Shown in pieces: positions 43,068 to 51,800 of a DNA stretch of 64,000 bases. The notes under the pieces were generated by a model. That model ran no database searches and was not told where the DNA came from. It worked only from the letters and a program-made list of their open reading frames with translations. Both the position numbers and the translations under genes were made by a program. The first letter of the stretch is position 1. Each line of letters starts with the position of its first letter. Source of the stretch: Janibacter sp. Soil728 (GTDB taxonomy: Bacteria > Actinomycetota > Actinomycetes > Actinomycetales > Dermatophilaceae); assembly GCF_001428305.1 (NCBI RefSeq), contig NZ_LMRZ01000005.1, forward strand, positions 124,001 to 188,000. The letters run 5' to 3'.

Positions 43068-43847
43068 ATGGAGCCGACAGAGATCACCTTCAGCGGAACG
43101 GGCGGCGAGACCCTCGTGGGGACCCTCGACATGCCACCCAAGGAGCCCGAGGGGTACGCCCTGATGGCGCACTGCTTCACCGGTGGTCGCCGGCACCCGG
43201 CGACGAGGAGGGTCTCCAGGGCGCTGTGCGAGCGGGGCCTGGCCGTCCTGCGCTTCGACTTCACCGGTTTCGGCGACTCGGGCGGGGAGTTCGCGGAGTC
43301 GACATTCTCGTCCAATGTCGCGGACATCGTCCTCGCGGCCGACTGGCTGCGAGCTCACCACGGGGCGCCCTCTCTCCTGGTGGGTCACTCGCTCGGTGGC
43401 GCCGCGGTCATCGCGGCGGCCGGGCGCATCCCTGAGGTGGCGGCACTGGCCACCATCGGTGCGCCGGACGACCCCGCGCACGTCGCGCACCTCTTCGCGT
43501 CGGTCGTCCCCGAGGTCGAGCGGGAGGGGCGCGCGGAGGTGCTGCTCGGTGGCCAGCGGGTCGTCGTGGGTCGCGAGTTCCTCGAGGACATCCGGTCGGT
43601 CGACGTCGACGAGCAGGCCGCCCGGCTCGGGAGGCCCCTCCTCATCCTCCACTCGCCGCAGGACGAGGTCGTCGAGCTCGCCAACGCCGAGGGGCTCTAC
43701 CGCGCAGCGAAGCACCCGAAGTCCTTCATCAGCCTCGACGGGGCCGACCACCTGCTCACCGGTGCCCGGGACGCCGCGCGGGCCGCCCAGCTGATCGCCG
43801 CCTGGGCCGACCCCTACCTACCGGGTTTCACGCCGGAGATCGACTGA
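43068..43847 (+). CDS. Alpha/beta hydrolase
   Basis: A 259-residue soluble hydrolase. Its nucleophile is in LLVGHSLGGAAVI (Ser about 107), the acid in LILHSPQDEVVELANA and the His in LDGADHLLTG. ALMAHCFTGGRRHPATRR near the N-terminus, with RVSRALCERGLAVLRFDFTG (in two parts), matches the alpha/beta hydrolases often paired with OsmC proteins. No OsmC domain is fused or adjacent here. It is divergent from the MOSC gene with 51 bp between them. Confidence 0.83.
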   Translation: MEPTEITFSGTGGETLVGTLDMPPKEPEGYALMAHCFTGGRRHPATRRVSRALCERGLAVLRFDFTGFGDSGGEFAESTFSSNVADIVLAADWLRAHHGAPSLLVGHSLGGAAVIAAAGRIPEVAALATIGAPDDPAHVAHLFASVVPEVEREGRAEVLLGGQRVVVGREFLEDIRSVDVDEQAARLGRPLLILHSPQDEVVELANAEGLYRAAKHPKSFISLDGADHLLTGARDAARAAQLIAAWADPYLPGFTPEID

Positions 43848-43854
43848 GCCGACG

Positions 43855-44580
43855 ATGTCGATCGATCGACTCCCCACCCGCATCGCCAGACGGCTGCGTC
43901 GAGACTTCGGCTCGGAGGCCGAACGGCTCGCGGTCGAGATCTGCGTGGTCGGTCGCACGGAGCGGGAGCAGGCTGCTCTCCTGCTCGTCGCCGACGGTGA
44001 CGAAGGGCGCTTGGAGGCGGCCTTCGAGCTGGCCCGTCTGGATGTCCGGGACCTCCTGATGGACGCCGGGCTGGCCGACGAGCGCTGGCCCGAGCGGCTC
44101 GACCACCTCCTCGGCCGCACCTCGAGCCCTCCCGCCGGGCCGACGCGGGAGTGGCGCCGGCTCCGCGCGGTCCTCCTCGTCCTGGTCGTGGCGCCGGCGG
44201 CGCTCTTCTTCGTCGTCGGGATCCCACTGCTCCTCGCCGACGACTACCGCGACGCGACTGCTCGGGTGGCCTCGACGACGGGTGTGGTCCTCGAGCAGCG
44301 AGGCGGATGGTCGAAGGGAGGCCGTCGCCACGTCTGCACCTACGCGTACGTCGTCGCCGGCACCAACCGCACCGGTGCGTCCGAGTGCAGCGGCGACGAC
44401 CGGGCCGGGGACGAGGTCACCGTCCGTTACGACCCGCAGGACCCGGCGAGCTCCGACCTGGGCGGCAGCGACCGCACCGGGCTCGTCATGGGGCTCGCCG
44501 CGGTCGCGGGGTGCCTCGCGGTCTTCGCGGTCCACGTCGCCCGCGGCCACCGACGGCGCGGACGTAGGCTGCGGTCATGA
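43855..44580 (+). CDS. DUF3592-like membrane protein
   Basis: A 241-residue protein. The first 95 residues are soluble, with two helical charged segments. Two transmembrane helices at about 103-126 and 212-232 flank an external domain with VCTYAYVVAGTNRTGASECSGDD and VTVRYDPQDPASSDL (each in two parts), the DUF3592 pattern. Function unknown. It begins 7 bp after the hydrolase and overlaps the downstream peptidase start (ATGA), so all three genes are probably one transcript. Confidence 0.65.
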   Translation: MSIDRLPTRIARRLRRDFGSEAERLAVEICVVGRTEREQAALLLVADGDEGRLEAAFELARLDVRDLLMDAGLADERWPERLDHLLGRTSSPPAGPTREWRRLRAVLLVLVVAPAALFFVVGIPLLLADDYRDATARVASTTGVVLEQRGGWSKGGRRHVCTYAYVVAGTNRTGASECSGDDRAGDEVTVRYDPQDPASSDLGGSDRTGLVMGLAAVAGCLAVFAVHVARGHRRRGRRLRS

Positions 44581-45902
44581 GCGAGATCACCGCGCCCGAG
44601 CAGGAGGTCGTGCGCATCTGCCGCGACCTGCTGCGCATCGACACGAGCAACTACGGCCCCGGCCAGGACGGTCCGGGGGAGCGCGAGGCTGCCGACTACG
44701 TCGTCGCCCAGCTGCGCGAGGTCGGCCTCGAACCGCAGGTCTTCGAGTCCGAGCCCGGCCGCACGACCGTCTCCGTCCGCGTCCCCGGCGCCGACCGAGA
44801 GCGGGGCGCGCTGTGCATCCACGGCCACCTCGACGTCGTGCCGGCCAATGCCGAGGACTGGAGCGTTCCCCCCTTCGACGGGGTGGAACGCGACGGCTGC
44901 CTCTGGGGACGGGGCGCGGTCGACATGAAGGACATGGTCGCCATGATGCTCGCGTGCGTACGGCAGCTCGCCCGCACCGAGACCGTGCCGCCGCGGGACC
45001 TGCTCTTCGTCTTCTTCGCCGACGAGGAGGCCGGGGGAGTCCTCGGCAGCCAGTTCATGATCAAGGAGCACCCCGAGGTCTTCGAGGGGGTCACCGAGGC
45101 GATCAGCGAGGTCGGCGGCTACAGCGTCACCGTCGAGGACGCGCAGGGCCTGCCGCACCGGGCCTACCTGCTGCAGACCGCGGAGAAGGGGATTGCCTGG
45201 CTGCACCTCGAGGCCAAGGGCACCGCGGGCCACGGGTCCGTCCCGACGTCCGACAACCCGATCGTCCATCTGGCCGAGGCGATCTCGCGGATCGACGCCC
45301 ACAAGTGGCCCCGCGAGTTCATCGTCTCCGTGCGCGGTCTGCTCGACGGGCTCTCCGAGATCACCGGTGTCGGCTACAGCGACGAGGATGCAGAGGCACT
45401 CCTCGAGCGCATCGGCCCGGCTGCCGGCTTCGTGCGAGGGGCGCTGCAGGACACGGCCAATGTGACGATGCTCGACGCCGGGTACAAGCACAATGTCATC
45501 CCGCAGACCGCTTCGGCGGCACTGGACTGCCGTTTCCTCCCCGGCCACGAGGAGGACCTCATGTCGACCATCCGCGAGCTGGCCGGCGAGCACGTCGAGG
45601 TCGTCGTGGACCACAGGGACATCTCGCTGGACTCCCCCTTCGAGGGGGACCTGGTCGACCGGATGCAGGCCGCGCTTCTGGCGGAGGACCCGGAGGCGTC
45701 GATCTTGCCGTACTGCCTCTCCGGTGGGACGGACAACAAGGCGCTGTCGACGATCGGCGTCACCGGTTACGGGTTCGCGCCGCTGCGCCTGCCCGCCGAT
45801 CTCGACTTCGCCCCCATGTTCCACGGCATCGACGAACGAGTGCCCCTGGAGTCGCTGGAGTTCGGCGCCAAGGTGCTGTGGCGTCTCGTCGAGGACTGCT
45901 GA
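44577..45902 (+). CDS. M20-family metallopeptidase
   Basis: A 441-residue di-zinc peptidase/deacylase. Metal ligands are in HGHLDVVP (about 82-89), GRGAVDMKD (about 113-121) and ADEEAGG (general-base Glu about 149); a His ligand is expected near the C-terminal MFHGIDERV. A dimerisation domain lies in the middle (about 200-310). The sequence fits the actinobacterial M20/M25/M40 group that removes single residues from dipeptides or N-acyl amino acids. Substrate unknown. Confidence 0.87.
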   Translation: MSEITAPEQEVVRICRDLLRIDTSNYGPGQDGPGEREAADYVVAQLREVGLEPQVFESEPGRTTVSVRVPGADRERGALCIHGHLDVVPANAEDWSVPPFDGVERDGCLWGRGAVDMKDMVAMMLACVRQLARTETVPPRDLLFVFFADEEAGGVLGSQFMIKEHPEVFEGVTEAISEVGGYSVTVEDAQGLPHRAYLLQTAEKGIAWLHLEAKGTAGHGSVPTSDNPIVHLAEAISRIDAHKWPREFIVSVRGLLDGLSEITGVGYSDEDAEALLERIGPAAGFVRGALQDTANVTMLDAGYKHNVIPQTASAALDCRFLPGHEEDLMSTIRELAGEHVEVVVDHRDISLDSPFEGDLVDRMQAALLAEDPEASILPYCLSGGTDNKALSTIGVTGYGFAPLRLPADLDFAPMFHGIDERVPLESLEFGAKVLWRLVEDC

Positions 45903-45926
45903 GGGCGGGTCGGCAGACGGGCGGAC

Positions 45927-46136
45927 TCAGCGCGACGGGAGGGTCGGCGGGCGCGGGACCCGAATGATCTTTCGTCGCAACCAGGCCCTCTCGATCCCGC
46001 TGAGATAGACGACTGTGCGGTGCAGCTCCCAGTGGCCGTACTCGGCGTGGTCGGTCAGCTCTTGGCGGATGGCAGCGCGTCCAGCGCCCCTGGGGAACTG
46101 GATGGTGCGGAACTCGTACTCGGGCATCAGTGCCAT
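45927..46136 (-). CDS. DUF5703 family protein
   Basis: A 69-residue protein matching small conserved actinobacterial proteins that begin with a PEYEFRTI-like strand and continue with RAAIRQELTDHAEYGHWELHR and a basic RRKIIRVPRP tail. ATG 46127 (MPEYEF) is an alternative and perhaps better start. Function unknown. It is convergent with the peptidase and divergent from the acidic protein 29 bp away. Confidence 0.65.
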   Translation of the reverse strand: MALMPEYEFRTIQFPRGAGRAAIRQELTDHAEYGHWELHRTVVYLSGIERAWLRRKIIRVPRPPTLPSR

Positions 46137-46165
46137 TGTGGCCCAAGGGCTGTAGCGTCAGGCCC

Positions 46166-46501
46166 ATGAGCGACCCGCGCCCCGCACTCAACCAGCTGAT
46201 CGCCGCCTTCGAGCGCCACCTCGAAGCCTCCTCCCAGCGTCGTGGCGAGGACGACCCGACGGTTGTCGCCGCCTACGAGGACCTGGCCGATGCCTTCGAG
46301 GCCTACGACGACGCCCTCCACGACGCGACCGGTGAGATGACGCCCCTTGTCGTCGTCGACGAGCAGTTCATGGTCGATGACGACGACGATGATGACTCTG
46401 ACGACGACTCGGATGACGACTACGACGACGACTCGGAGGACGACCAGACCTACTCCGGTCTGGACGGCGAGGACTACGACTCGGACGAGTCCAAGCGCTG
46501 A
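46166..46501 (+). CDS. Conserved acidic protein with Asp-rich tail
   Basis: A 111-residue protein. The N-terminal half (PRPALNQLIAAFERHLEA and DLADAFEAYDDALHD) is a predicted helical region conserved in actinobacteria, where it has sometimes been labelled a primosomal protein without evidence. The C-terminal third is almost entirely Asp, Ser and Glu, encoded by GAC/GAT runs at about 46374-46440. It could be flexible and metal- or cation-binding. No catalytic motif seen. Confidence 0.65.
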   Translation: MSDPRPALNQLIAAFERHLEASSQRRGEDDPTVVAAYEDLADAFEAYDDALHDATGEMTPLVVVDEQFMVDDDDDDDSDDDSDDDYDDDSEDDQTYSGLDGEDYDSDESKR

Positions 46502-46523
46502 GCCCCACCGGCCACGGTCCGAC

Positions 46524-47528
46524 TCACAGCCAGCCGGACCGCTTGAAGAGCCGGTAGAGCACGAGGCACAGCAGAGCCATCGCCAGCAGGGCGAGCGGGT
46601 AGCCGTAGTAGAACTCGCCATCACCGACGTGCACGCTCAGGGACAGCTCGGGCATGCCCTCGAAGTTCATCCCGTAGACACCGGCGATCATCGTCGCGAG
46701 CGCAGCCATCGCGGCCCACGCCGAGATCTTGCGCATGTCCTGGTTCTGCTGGACCCCGACCTGGGCGAGGTGGGCGCTCAGGACGTCGGACAGCAGCCGG
46801 TCCTGCGACTCGGTGTTGTCGTTGACGAGCGACAGGTGGTCGAACACGTCGCGGAAGAGCAGCCGGAGCTCCTCGCCGGGTACGGGGGTCGTGGGTCCGA
46901 CGAGCTGTGACAGCGGTCGGGCGAGCGGCTGCGCGGCTCGCTTGAACTCCAGGACCTCACGCTTGAGCGCGTAGATGTCACTGGTGTCGACGGTACGGCC
47001 GGAGGAGAAGACACTCGACTCGATCTCGTCGAGGTCGATCTGCAGCTCGTCCTCGATCTCGAGGTACTGGTCGACGACGAAGTCGATGATGGCGTGGAAG
47101 ACGCCCCACGGCCCGTGTCGCAGCGCGCCGTGGCCGTGCTCCTCGAGCCGGCTGCGCAGTCCTGCGAGGGGGCCGGCCTCGCCACGCCGGACGGTCACGA
47201 TGTAGTCGGGACCGACGAAGACCATGAGCTCCCCGGACTCCACGTCAGAGGTGGCCTCGACGTAGCGCAGCGGCCGCAGGACGACGAAGTGCACATCGCC
47301 GTAGCGCTCGATCTTGGGTCGTTGGTCGCCCTTGACCGAGTCCTCGACGGCGAGCCGGTGCAGGCCGAGCGCCCCTGAGACCTGGTCGAACGACTCCGCG
47401 GAGGGATCGCGCATGCCGATCCACAGGAAGTCCTGCGAGTCGCTCGCGCGGATCTCCTCGAGGGTTTGCCCGATGTCCTCGCAGGGCTGGCGGTGTCCTG
47501 CGCTGTAGCGGGCCTGGTCGACGATCAT
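46524..47528 (-). CDS. corA: CorA-family magnesium/cobalt transporter
   Basis: A 334-residue CorA-type channel. The large cytoplasmic N-terminal domain has RPKIERYGDVHFVVLRPL and a long stalk helix. Two C-terminal membrane helices follow, with the selectivity motif YGMNF between them (about 290-294) and a basic end RLFKRSGWL. It mediates divalent cation uptake. The start at 47528 gives a normal length. It is divergent from the phosphatase gene at 47578. Confidence 0.9.
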   Translation of the reverse strand: MIVDQARYSAGHRQPCEDIGQTLEEIRASDSQDFLWIGMRDPSAESFDQVSGALGLHRLAVEDSVKGDQRPKIERYGDVHFVVLRPLRYVEATSDVESGELMVFVGPDYIVTVRRGEAGPLAGLRSRLEEHGHGALRHGPWGVFHAIIDFVVDQYLEIEDELQIDLDEIESSVFSSGRTVDTSDIYALKREVLEFKRAAQPLARPLSQLVGPTTPVPGEELRLLFRDVFDHLSLVNDNTESQDRLLSDVLSAHLAQVGVQQNQDMRKISAWAAMAALATMIAGVYGMNFEGMPELSLSVHVGDGEFYYGYPLALLAMALLCLVLYRLFKRSGWL

Positions 47529-47577
47529 CCCGGCATCGTCTCAGGCCCACTCGGGTCGGGCGCCTAAGGTGGTTGGC

Positions 47578-48294
47578 GTGGCGTACTGCATCCTCATCCG
47601 GCACGGGCGGTCGACCGCCAACACCCAAGGTGTCCTCGCGGGCTGGACGGAGGGTGTCGCCCTCGACGAGACCGGGATCGAGCAGGCCGCAGCGCTCGTC
47701 GACCGGCTCGACGGCACGCCCCTCGTGCACCTCGCGACCTCACCGCTCCAACGGTGCCGCGAGACGGCCGAGCCTCTGCTCGGTGCCCACGGCCTCGGGG
47801 CCCAGGTCCACGAAGGCCTGGGGGAGTGCCGCTACGGGGCGTGGACCGGCCGCTCGCTGAAGGAGCTCGTCAAGGAGCCGCTGTGGCGCACCGTCCAGGA
47901 CACCCCGAGCAAGGCCGTCTTCCCCGATGGCGAGACCTTCCCGGGGGAGTCGATCGCCGCGATGGCCGAGCGAGCCGTCGCGGCGATCCGTGAGATCGAC
48001 GCGGCGGTCAGCAAGGAGCACGGCGCGCACGCCGTCTGGGCGGCGGTCAGCCACGGTGACGTCATCAAGTCGATCATCGCCGACGCGGTGGGTACGCCGC
48101 TCGACGACTTCCAGCGCGTGCACGTCGACCCGGCTTCGATCTCCGTCGTGCACTACACGCAGTCGCGCCCGATGCTCTTGCGCAGCAACGACACCGGGAG
48201 CTCCTCCCTTCGTCCGCCGGTGCCGACGGCAGAGTCCACGACGGGCGGGGACGCCGCGGTCGGCGGGGGCGCGGGGCTAGGGTCGGGGTCATGA
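47578..48294 (+). CDS. Histidine phosphatase, MSMEG_4193 family
   Basis: A 238-residue phosphoglycerate-mutase-like phosphatase. The phospho-histidine motif LIRHGRSTANTQG is at about 5-17, and the second catalytic His is in VWAAVSHGDVIK. The C-terminal 40 residues are low-complexity and glycine-rich. In actinobacteria this family is consistently the first gene of a cluster with DUF3090 and SCO1664-type genes, as here. GTG 47578 begins the conserved AYCILIRHG. The stop overlaps the DUF3090 start (ATGA). Confidence 0.87.
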   Translation: MAYCILIRHGRSTANTQGVLAGWTEGVALDETGIEQAAALVDRLDGTPLVHLATSPLQRCRETAEPLLGAHGLGAQVHEGLGECRYGAWTGRSLKELVKEPLWRTVQDTPSKAVFPDGETFPGESIAAMAERAVAAIREIDAAVSKEHGAHAVWAAVSHGDVIKSIIADAVGTPLDDFQRVHVDPASISVVHYTQSRPMLLRSNDTGSSSLRPPVPTAESTTGGDAAVGGGAGLGSGS

Positions 48295-48818
48295 CCGTCG
48301 TCGAGTTCGACCCTCCGGAGCGCTTCGTGCTGGGCACGGTGGGCCCCGCCGGACAGCGCACCTTCTTCCTCCAGGCCAGCGACGGCACGCGCCGCGTGCA
48401 GGTCGCCCTCGAGAAGTTGCACGCGCAGGTGCTAGCGGAGCGGATTGGTGAGCTGCTCGACCAGGTCGCCGGGCGGGAGGCCACGATCGCTGCCGCGGCC
48501 GCAGCGGCGGACAACGCCCCGCTGGACACGCCCATCTCCGAGGACTTCCGGGTCAGCGCACTCGCGCTGTCCTGGGACGACGACCGGCACGTCGTGCTCA
48601 TCGAGGCGCACGACCACGACCCCGATGAGATCGACGAGCTCGACCCGACGCAGGAGCACAGCACCTTGCGTGCCTGGCTCCCGCCCGCCCAGGCCCGCGC
48701 CTTCGCCCGCCGCTGCGAGACCGTCGTGCGCGCCGGACGACCGCCCTGCCCCTTCTGCGGCGGTCCGGTCGACGAGAGCGGGCACATCTGTCCCCGAGCC
48801 AACGGCTACAAGCGCTGA
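48291..48818 (+). CDS. DUF3090 family protein
   Basis: A 175-residue conserved actinobacterial protein (DUF3090/TIGR03847 pattern). The N-terminal strands FDPPERFVLGTVGPAGQRTF (in two parts) and VALEKLHAQVLAERI are followed by a C-terminal zinc ribbon CPFCGGPVDESGHICP, whose Cys-x2-Cys could bind zinc with the later Cys/His. Role unknown. It is overlapped by the phosphatase gene and sits 3 bp before the SCO1664-type gene, indicating one operon. Confidence 0.85.
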   Translation: MTVVEFDPPERFVLGTVGPAGQRTFFLQASDGTRRVQVALEKLHAQVLAERIGELLDQVAGREATIAAAAAAADNAPLDTPISEDFRVSALALSWDDDRHVVLIEAHDHDPDEIDELDPTQEHSTLRAWLPPAQARAFARRCETVVRAGRPPCPFCGGPVDESGHICPRANGYKR

Positions 48819-48821
48819 CCC

Positions 48822-49610
48822 GTGGGTACGCCCCCTTCCCTCGCCGCCGGTGAGCTCGTCATCCTCGGCCGTCACCCGCTCGCGAGCAATGTCGTGCTCG
48901 TCGGTGAGGTGCGTCGTGCCGGCGCGCCCGCGGTGACGGTCGCCTACAAGCCCGTGGACGGGGAGCGCCCGCTCTGGGACTTCCCCGACGGCACCCTGGC
49001 TGCCCGCGAGGTCGCGGCGGCGCGGATCAGTGATCTCGGGGGCTTCGACCTCGTGCCCGAGACGGTCTGGCGCGACGGTCCGGCCGGTCCCGGAGCGGTG
49101 CAGCGATGGATCGGCGAGGTGACCAGCCTGTGCCCTACGCCGGTCGCCGTGACCCCGCCCCACGCCGTCCCCGCCGGCAACCTCGTGGTCCTGGAGGGCG
49201 AGGACGAAGGGGGCGCCCCCCTCCACCTCTCGCACCCCGACGACCCTCGCCTGCGATCGATGGCCGTCCTGGATGCGGTCCTCAACAACTCTGACCGCAA
49301 GGGTGGTCACCTCCTGCTCCACGACGGCCGCCTCTGGGGGATCGACCACGGGGTGGGGCTGAGCGCCGAGCCCAAGCTGCGCACGGTGCTGTGGGGGTGG
49401 GCCGGTGAGCCGATCCCGCAGGAGGATCTGGCCCGGCTCACCCGTCTGGCAGGAGCGCTGGAGCGCGAAGACGTGGTCGCCGAGCTCGGTGTCCTGCTCA
49501 CCTCCCTCGAGGTGGATGCCCTGGGCGCGCGGGCGGAGTCCCTGCTGACGGCAGGCACGCACCCTGAGCCCTCCGGGGAGTGGCCAGCCATCCCGTGGCC
49601 ACCGCTGTGA
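48822..49610 (+). CDS. SCO1664-family protein (PI3/4-kinase-like fold)
   Basis: A 262-residue protein matching the SCO1664/TIGR03843 family. The segment LDAVLNNSDRKGGHLLL (about 150-166) followed by LWGIDHGVGL (about 172-181) resembles the catalytic and metal loops (HxD/N and DHG) of phosphatidylinositol 3/4-kinase-like folds. VAYKPVDGERPLWDFP near residue 45 may supply the ATP-binding lysine. Kinase activity is not established. It is conserved next to mshC, which starts 23 bp downstream. Confidence 0.82.
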   Translation: MGTPPSLAAGELVILGRHPLASNVVLVGEVRRAGAPAVTVAYKPVDGERPLWDFPDGTLAAREVAAARISDLGGFDLVPETVWRDGPAGPGAVQRWIGEVTSLCPTPVAVTPPHAVPAGNLVVLEGEDEGGAPLHLSHPDDPRLRSMAVLDAVLNNSDRKGGHLLLHDGRLWGIDHGVGLSAEPKLRTVLWGWAGEPIPQEDLARLTRLAGALEREDVVAELGVLLTSLEVDALGARAESLLTAGTHPEPSGEWPAIPWPPL

Positions 49611-49633
49611 CCGGGACCTCGTAGGCTGTCCGC

Positions 49634-50875
49634 GTGAGAGCCTGGCCGACCCCCAACCTTCCCGTCATCCCCGGAGAGCCCATCTCCCTTCGCCTGCATG
49701 ATGTGGCGCGCGGTGAGGTGGCACCGGTCGAGGCTGCCGACCCCGCCCGCCTCTACGTCTGTGGCGTGACGCCCTACGACACCACCCACATGGGCCATGC
49801 TGCGACCTATGTGACCTTCGACCTCGTGGGCCGCGCGCTGCGGGACGGCGGCCGAGCGGTCACCTACGTGCAAAATGTCACCGATGTCGACGACCCGCTC
49901 TTCGAGCGCGCCGCTCGCGACGGCGTCGACTGGCGGGACCTGGGCCAGGACCAGATCGCCCTCTTCCTCGAGGACATGACCGCGCTCGGCGTGATCCCGC
50001 CGGAGCACTTCATGGGTGTCATGGAGTCGATGCCCGTGATCATCGACGCCGTGCAGGGGCTCGTCGACCGTGGTGTCACCTACGAGGTCGTCGAGGACGG
50101 GATCCGTGACACCTATCTCGACCTGGCCGCAGCAGGAGGCCTCGGGGAGCTGAGCCACCTCAGCCGCGAGACCATGCTCGAGTTCTCTGCCGAGCGAGGC
50201 GGAGACCCGCAGCGCACCGGCAAGCGCGACCCTCTCGACCCGATGCTGTGGCGCGGTGAGCGTGACGGCGAGCCCGCTTGGGACGCAGGCGCGCTCGGCC
50301 GTGGCCGACCCGGTTGGCACATCGAGTGCACGGCGATCGCGATGGAGCACCTCGGTGACCGCATCGACGTGCAGGGCGGCGGCACCGACCTCGTCTTCCC
50401 CCATCACGAGATGTCGGTCGTGCAGGCCGAGGCGCTCACGGGGGAACGGCCCTTCGCGGCGCACACGACGCACCAGGCGATGGTCGCCTACGACGGCGAG
50501 AAGATGAGCAAGTCCAAGGGCAACCTCGTGCGCGTCTCGACGCTGCGCGGCCAGGGCGTGGACCCGATGGCGATCCGGCTCGTGCTGCTGGCGCACCACT
50601 ACCGCGGTGAGTGGGAGTGGACCGACGCCGACCTGACGACGGCGCAGGAGCGACTCGCGCGCTGGCGCTCTGGGCTGTCGACCGACGGCGGCCCTGACGC
50701 GAGTGAGGCTGTCGCCGCAGTGCGCGCTGCGCTGGCCGATGACCTCGACACCCCGACGGCGCTGGCGGCCGTCGATGCGTGGGCGGAGCGGTCGCTCAGC
50801 TCTGGTGGCGACGTGCGCTCAGCACCCGGCGAGCTCGCCCGGGCGATCGACGCGCTGCTGGGCATCCGCCTCTGA
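49634..50875 (+). CDS. mshC: Mycothiol ligase MshC
   Basis: A 413-residue class I tRNA-synthetase-like ligase that joins cysteine to 1-D-myo-inosityl 2-amino-2-deoxy-glucopyranoside, the third enzyme step of mycothiol synthesis. It has LYVCGVTPYDTTHMGHA (zinc Cys and HIGH-type motif, about 36-52), GWHIECTAIAM (zinc ligand region), FPHHEMS and the KMSKS-type EKMSKSKGN (about 290). The N-terminal MRAWPTPNLPVIPG and absence of the cysteinyl-tRNA synthetase anticodon domain separate it from CysS. GTG 49634 starts at the conserved MRAW. Confidence 0.94.
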   Translation: MRAWPTPNLPVIPGEPISLRLHDVARGEVAPVEAADPARLYVCGVTPYDTTHMGHAATYVTFDLVGRALRDGGRAVTYVQNVTDVDDPLFERAARDGVDWRDLGQDQIALFLEDMTALGVIPPEHFMGVMESMPVIIDAVQGLVDRGVTYEVVEDGIRDTYLDLAAAGGLGELSHLSRETMLEFSAERGGDPQRTGKRDPLDPMLWRGERDGEPAWDAGALGRGRPGWHIECTAIAMEHLGDRIDVQGGGTDLVFPHHEMSVVQAEALTGERPFAAHTTHQAMVAYDGEKMSKSKGNLVRVSTLRGQGVDPMAIRLVLLAHHYRGEWEWTDADLTTAQERLARWRSGLSTDGGPDASEAVAAVRAALADDLDTPTALAAVDAWAERSLSSGGDVRSAPGELARAIDALLGIRL

Positions 50876-50907
50876 GGCGCTGACCCGGCCCGGCACTCGT
50901 CGGCGGG

Positions 50908-51765
50908 TCAGGTGGGGCCAGCGGTGTCGCCGCCTCGGCGGCGCAGGTAGCGCTCGAACTCCTTGGCGATCGCGTCGCCACTGGCCTCGGGCAGCTCAGA
51001 GGTGTCCTGCGCGCTCTCGAGCGCGGAGACGTACTCGGCGACGTCCTCGTCGGTGCTGGCGAGCTCATCGACTCCGCGCTCCCAGGCACGGGTCTCGTCC
51101 TCGAGCTCGCCGTGCTCGATGACCGTGTCGAGGAGGTCCTCGAGCTGGACGAGCAGGGCGAGCGATGCCTTGGGGCAGGGGACCTGCGAGGCATAGTGCG
51201 GAACGGCCGCCCAGGCGGAGATCGAGATCATCTCGGCCTGCACCGCCCCGTCCGCGACCACGCCGGTGATGCCGGTGGGGCCCTCGTAGCGCGCCGGCTC
51301 GAGCTCGTGACGGTAGGCGGTGGCCTCGTCCTCGCTGGAGCAGGTGACGGGGATCGGCCGCGTGTGGGCGACATCGGCCAGCAGGGCCCCCAGAGTGATC
51401 ACCGTCGTCACGCCGTGGGAGGCCGCGAGGTCGAGGATCTCGGCCGTGAAGGCCCGCCAGCGGAAGGAGGGCTCGATCCCCGTCACGAGGAGCACGTCCC
51501 GACCCAGGCTGTCGGGCGAGGCGAGCAGGATGCGGGTGGTGTTCCAGTGGAGGCCACGCCCCTGGCCCTGGTTGATGACCCGGGGTCGGGTGACCTGGAA
51601 GTCGTAGTAGTCCTCGGGATCGACTGCAGCCACGGTCTCGGCGTCCCAGAGGTCGCCCAGGTGCTCGATGACCCGTGAGGCGGCCTCGCCGGCGTCGTTC
51701 CAGCCCTCGAAGGCACAGATCATCACGGGGTCGTGCAGCTCGGGCAGGTCCTCGATCTCGATCAC
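50908..51765 (-). CDS. PAC2-family protein
   Basis: A 285-residue protein of the PAC2 group (PF09754), related to eukaryotic proteasome assembly chaperone 2. MICAFEGWNDAGEAASRVIEHL (in two parts, about 15-36), LVTGIEPSFRWRAF and ITLGALLADVAHTRPIPVT are family signatures. Its function in actinobacteria is unknown, but it commonly sits near proteasome and mshC genes, as here. GTG 51765 begins IEIEDLPEL. It is divergent from the HAD gene with 35 bp between starts. Confidence 0.85.
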   Translation of the reverse strand: MIEIEDLPELHDPVMICAFEGWNDAGEAASRVIEHLGDLWDAETVAAVDPEDYYDFQVTRPRVINQGQGRGLHWNTTRILLASPDSLGRDVLLVTGIEPSFRWRAFTAEILDLAASHGVTTVITLGALLADVAHTRPIPVTCSSEDEATAYRHELEPARYEGPTGITGVVADGAVQAEMISISAWAAVPHYASQVPCPKASLALLVQLEDLLDTVIEHGELEDETRAWERGVDELASTDEDVAEYVSALESAQDTSELPEASGDAIAKEFERYLRRRGGDTAGPT

Positions 51766-51800
51766 ACCCACCAGCCTACGTCGGGCTACCGTGTGGCCTT

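Noticed and set aside
46374-46440. Asp-codon run in the acidic protein as a contingency repeat
   Set aside because: The run is irregular GAC/GAT codons in frame; it explains an acidic tail and would not switch the frame.
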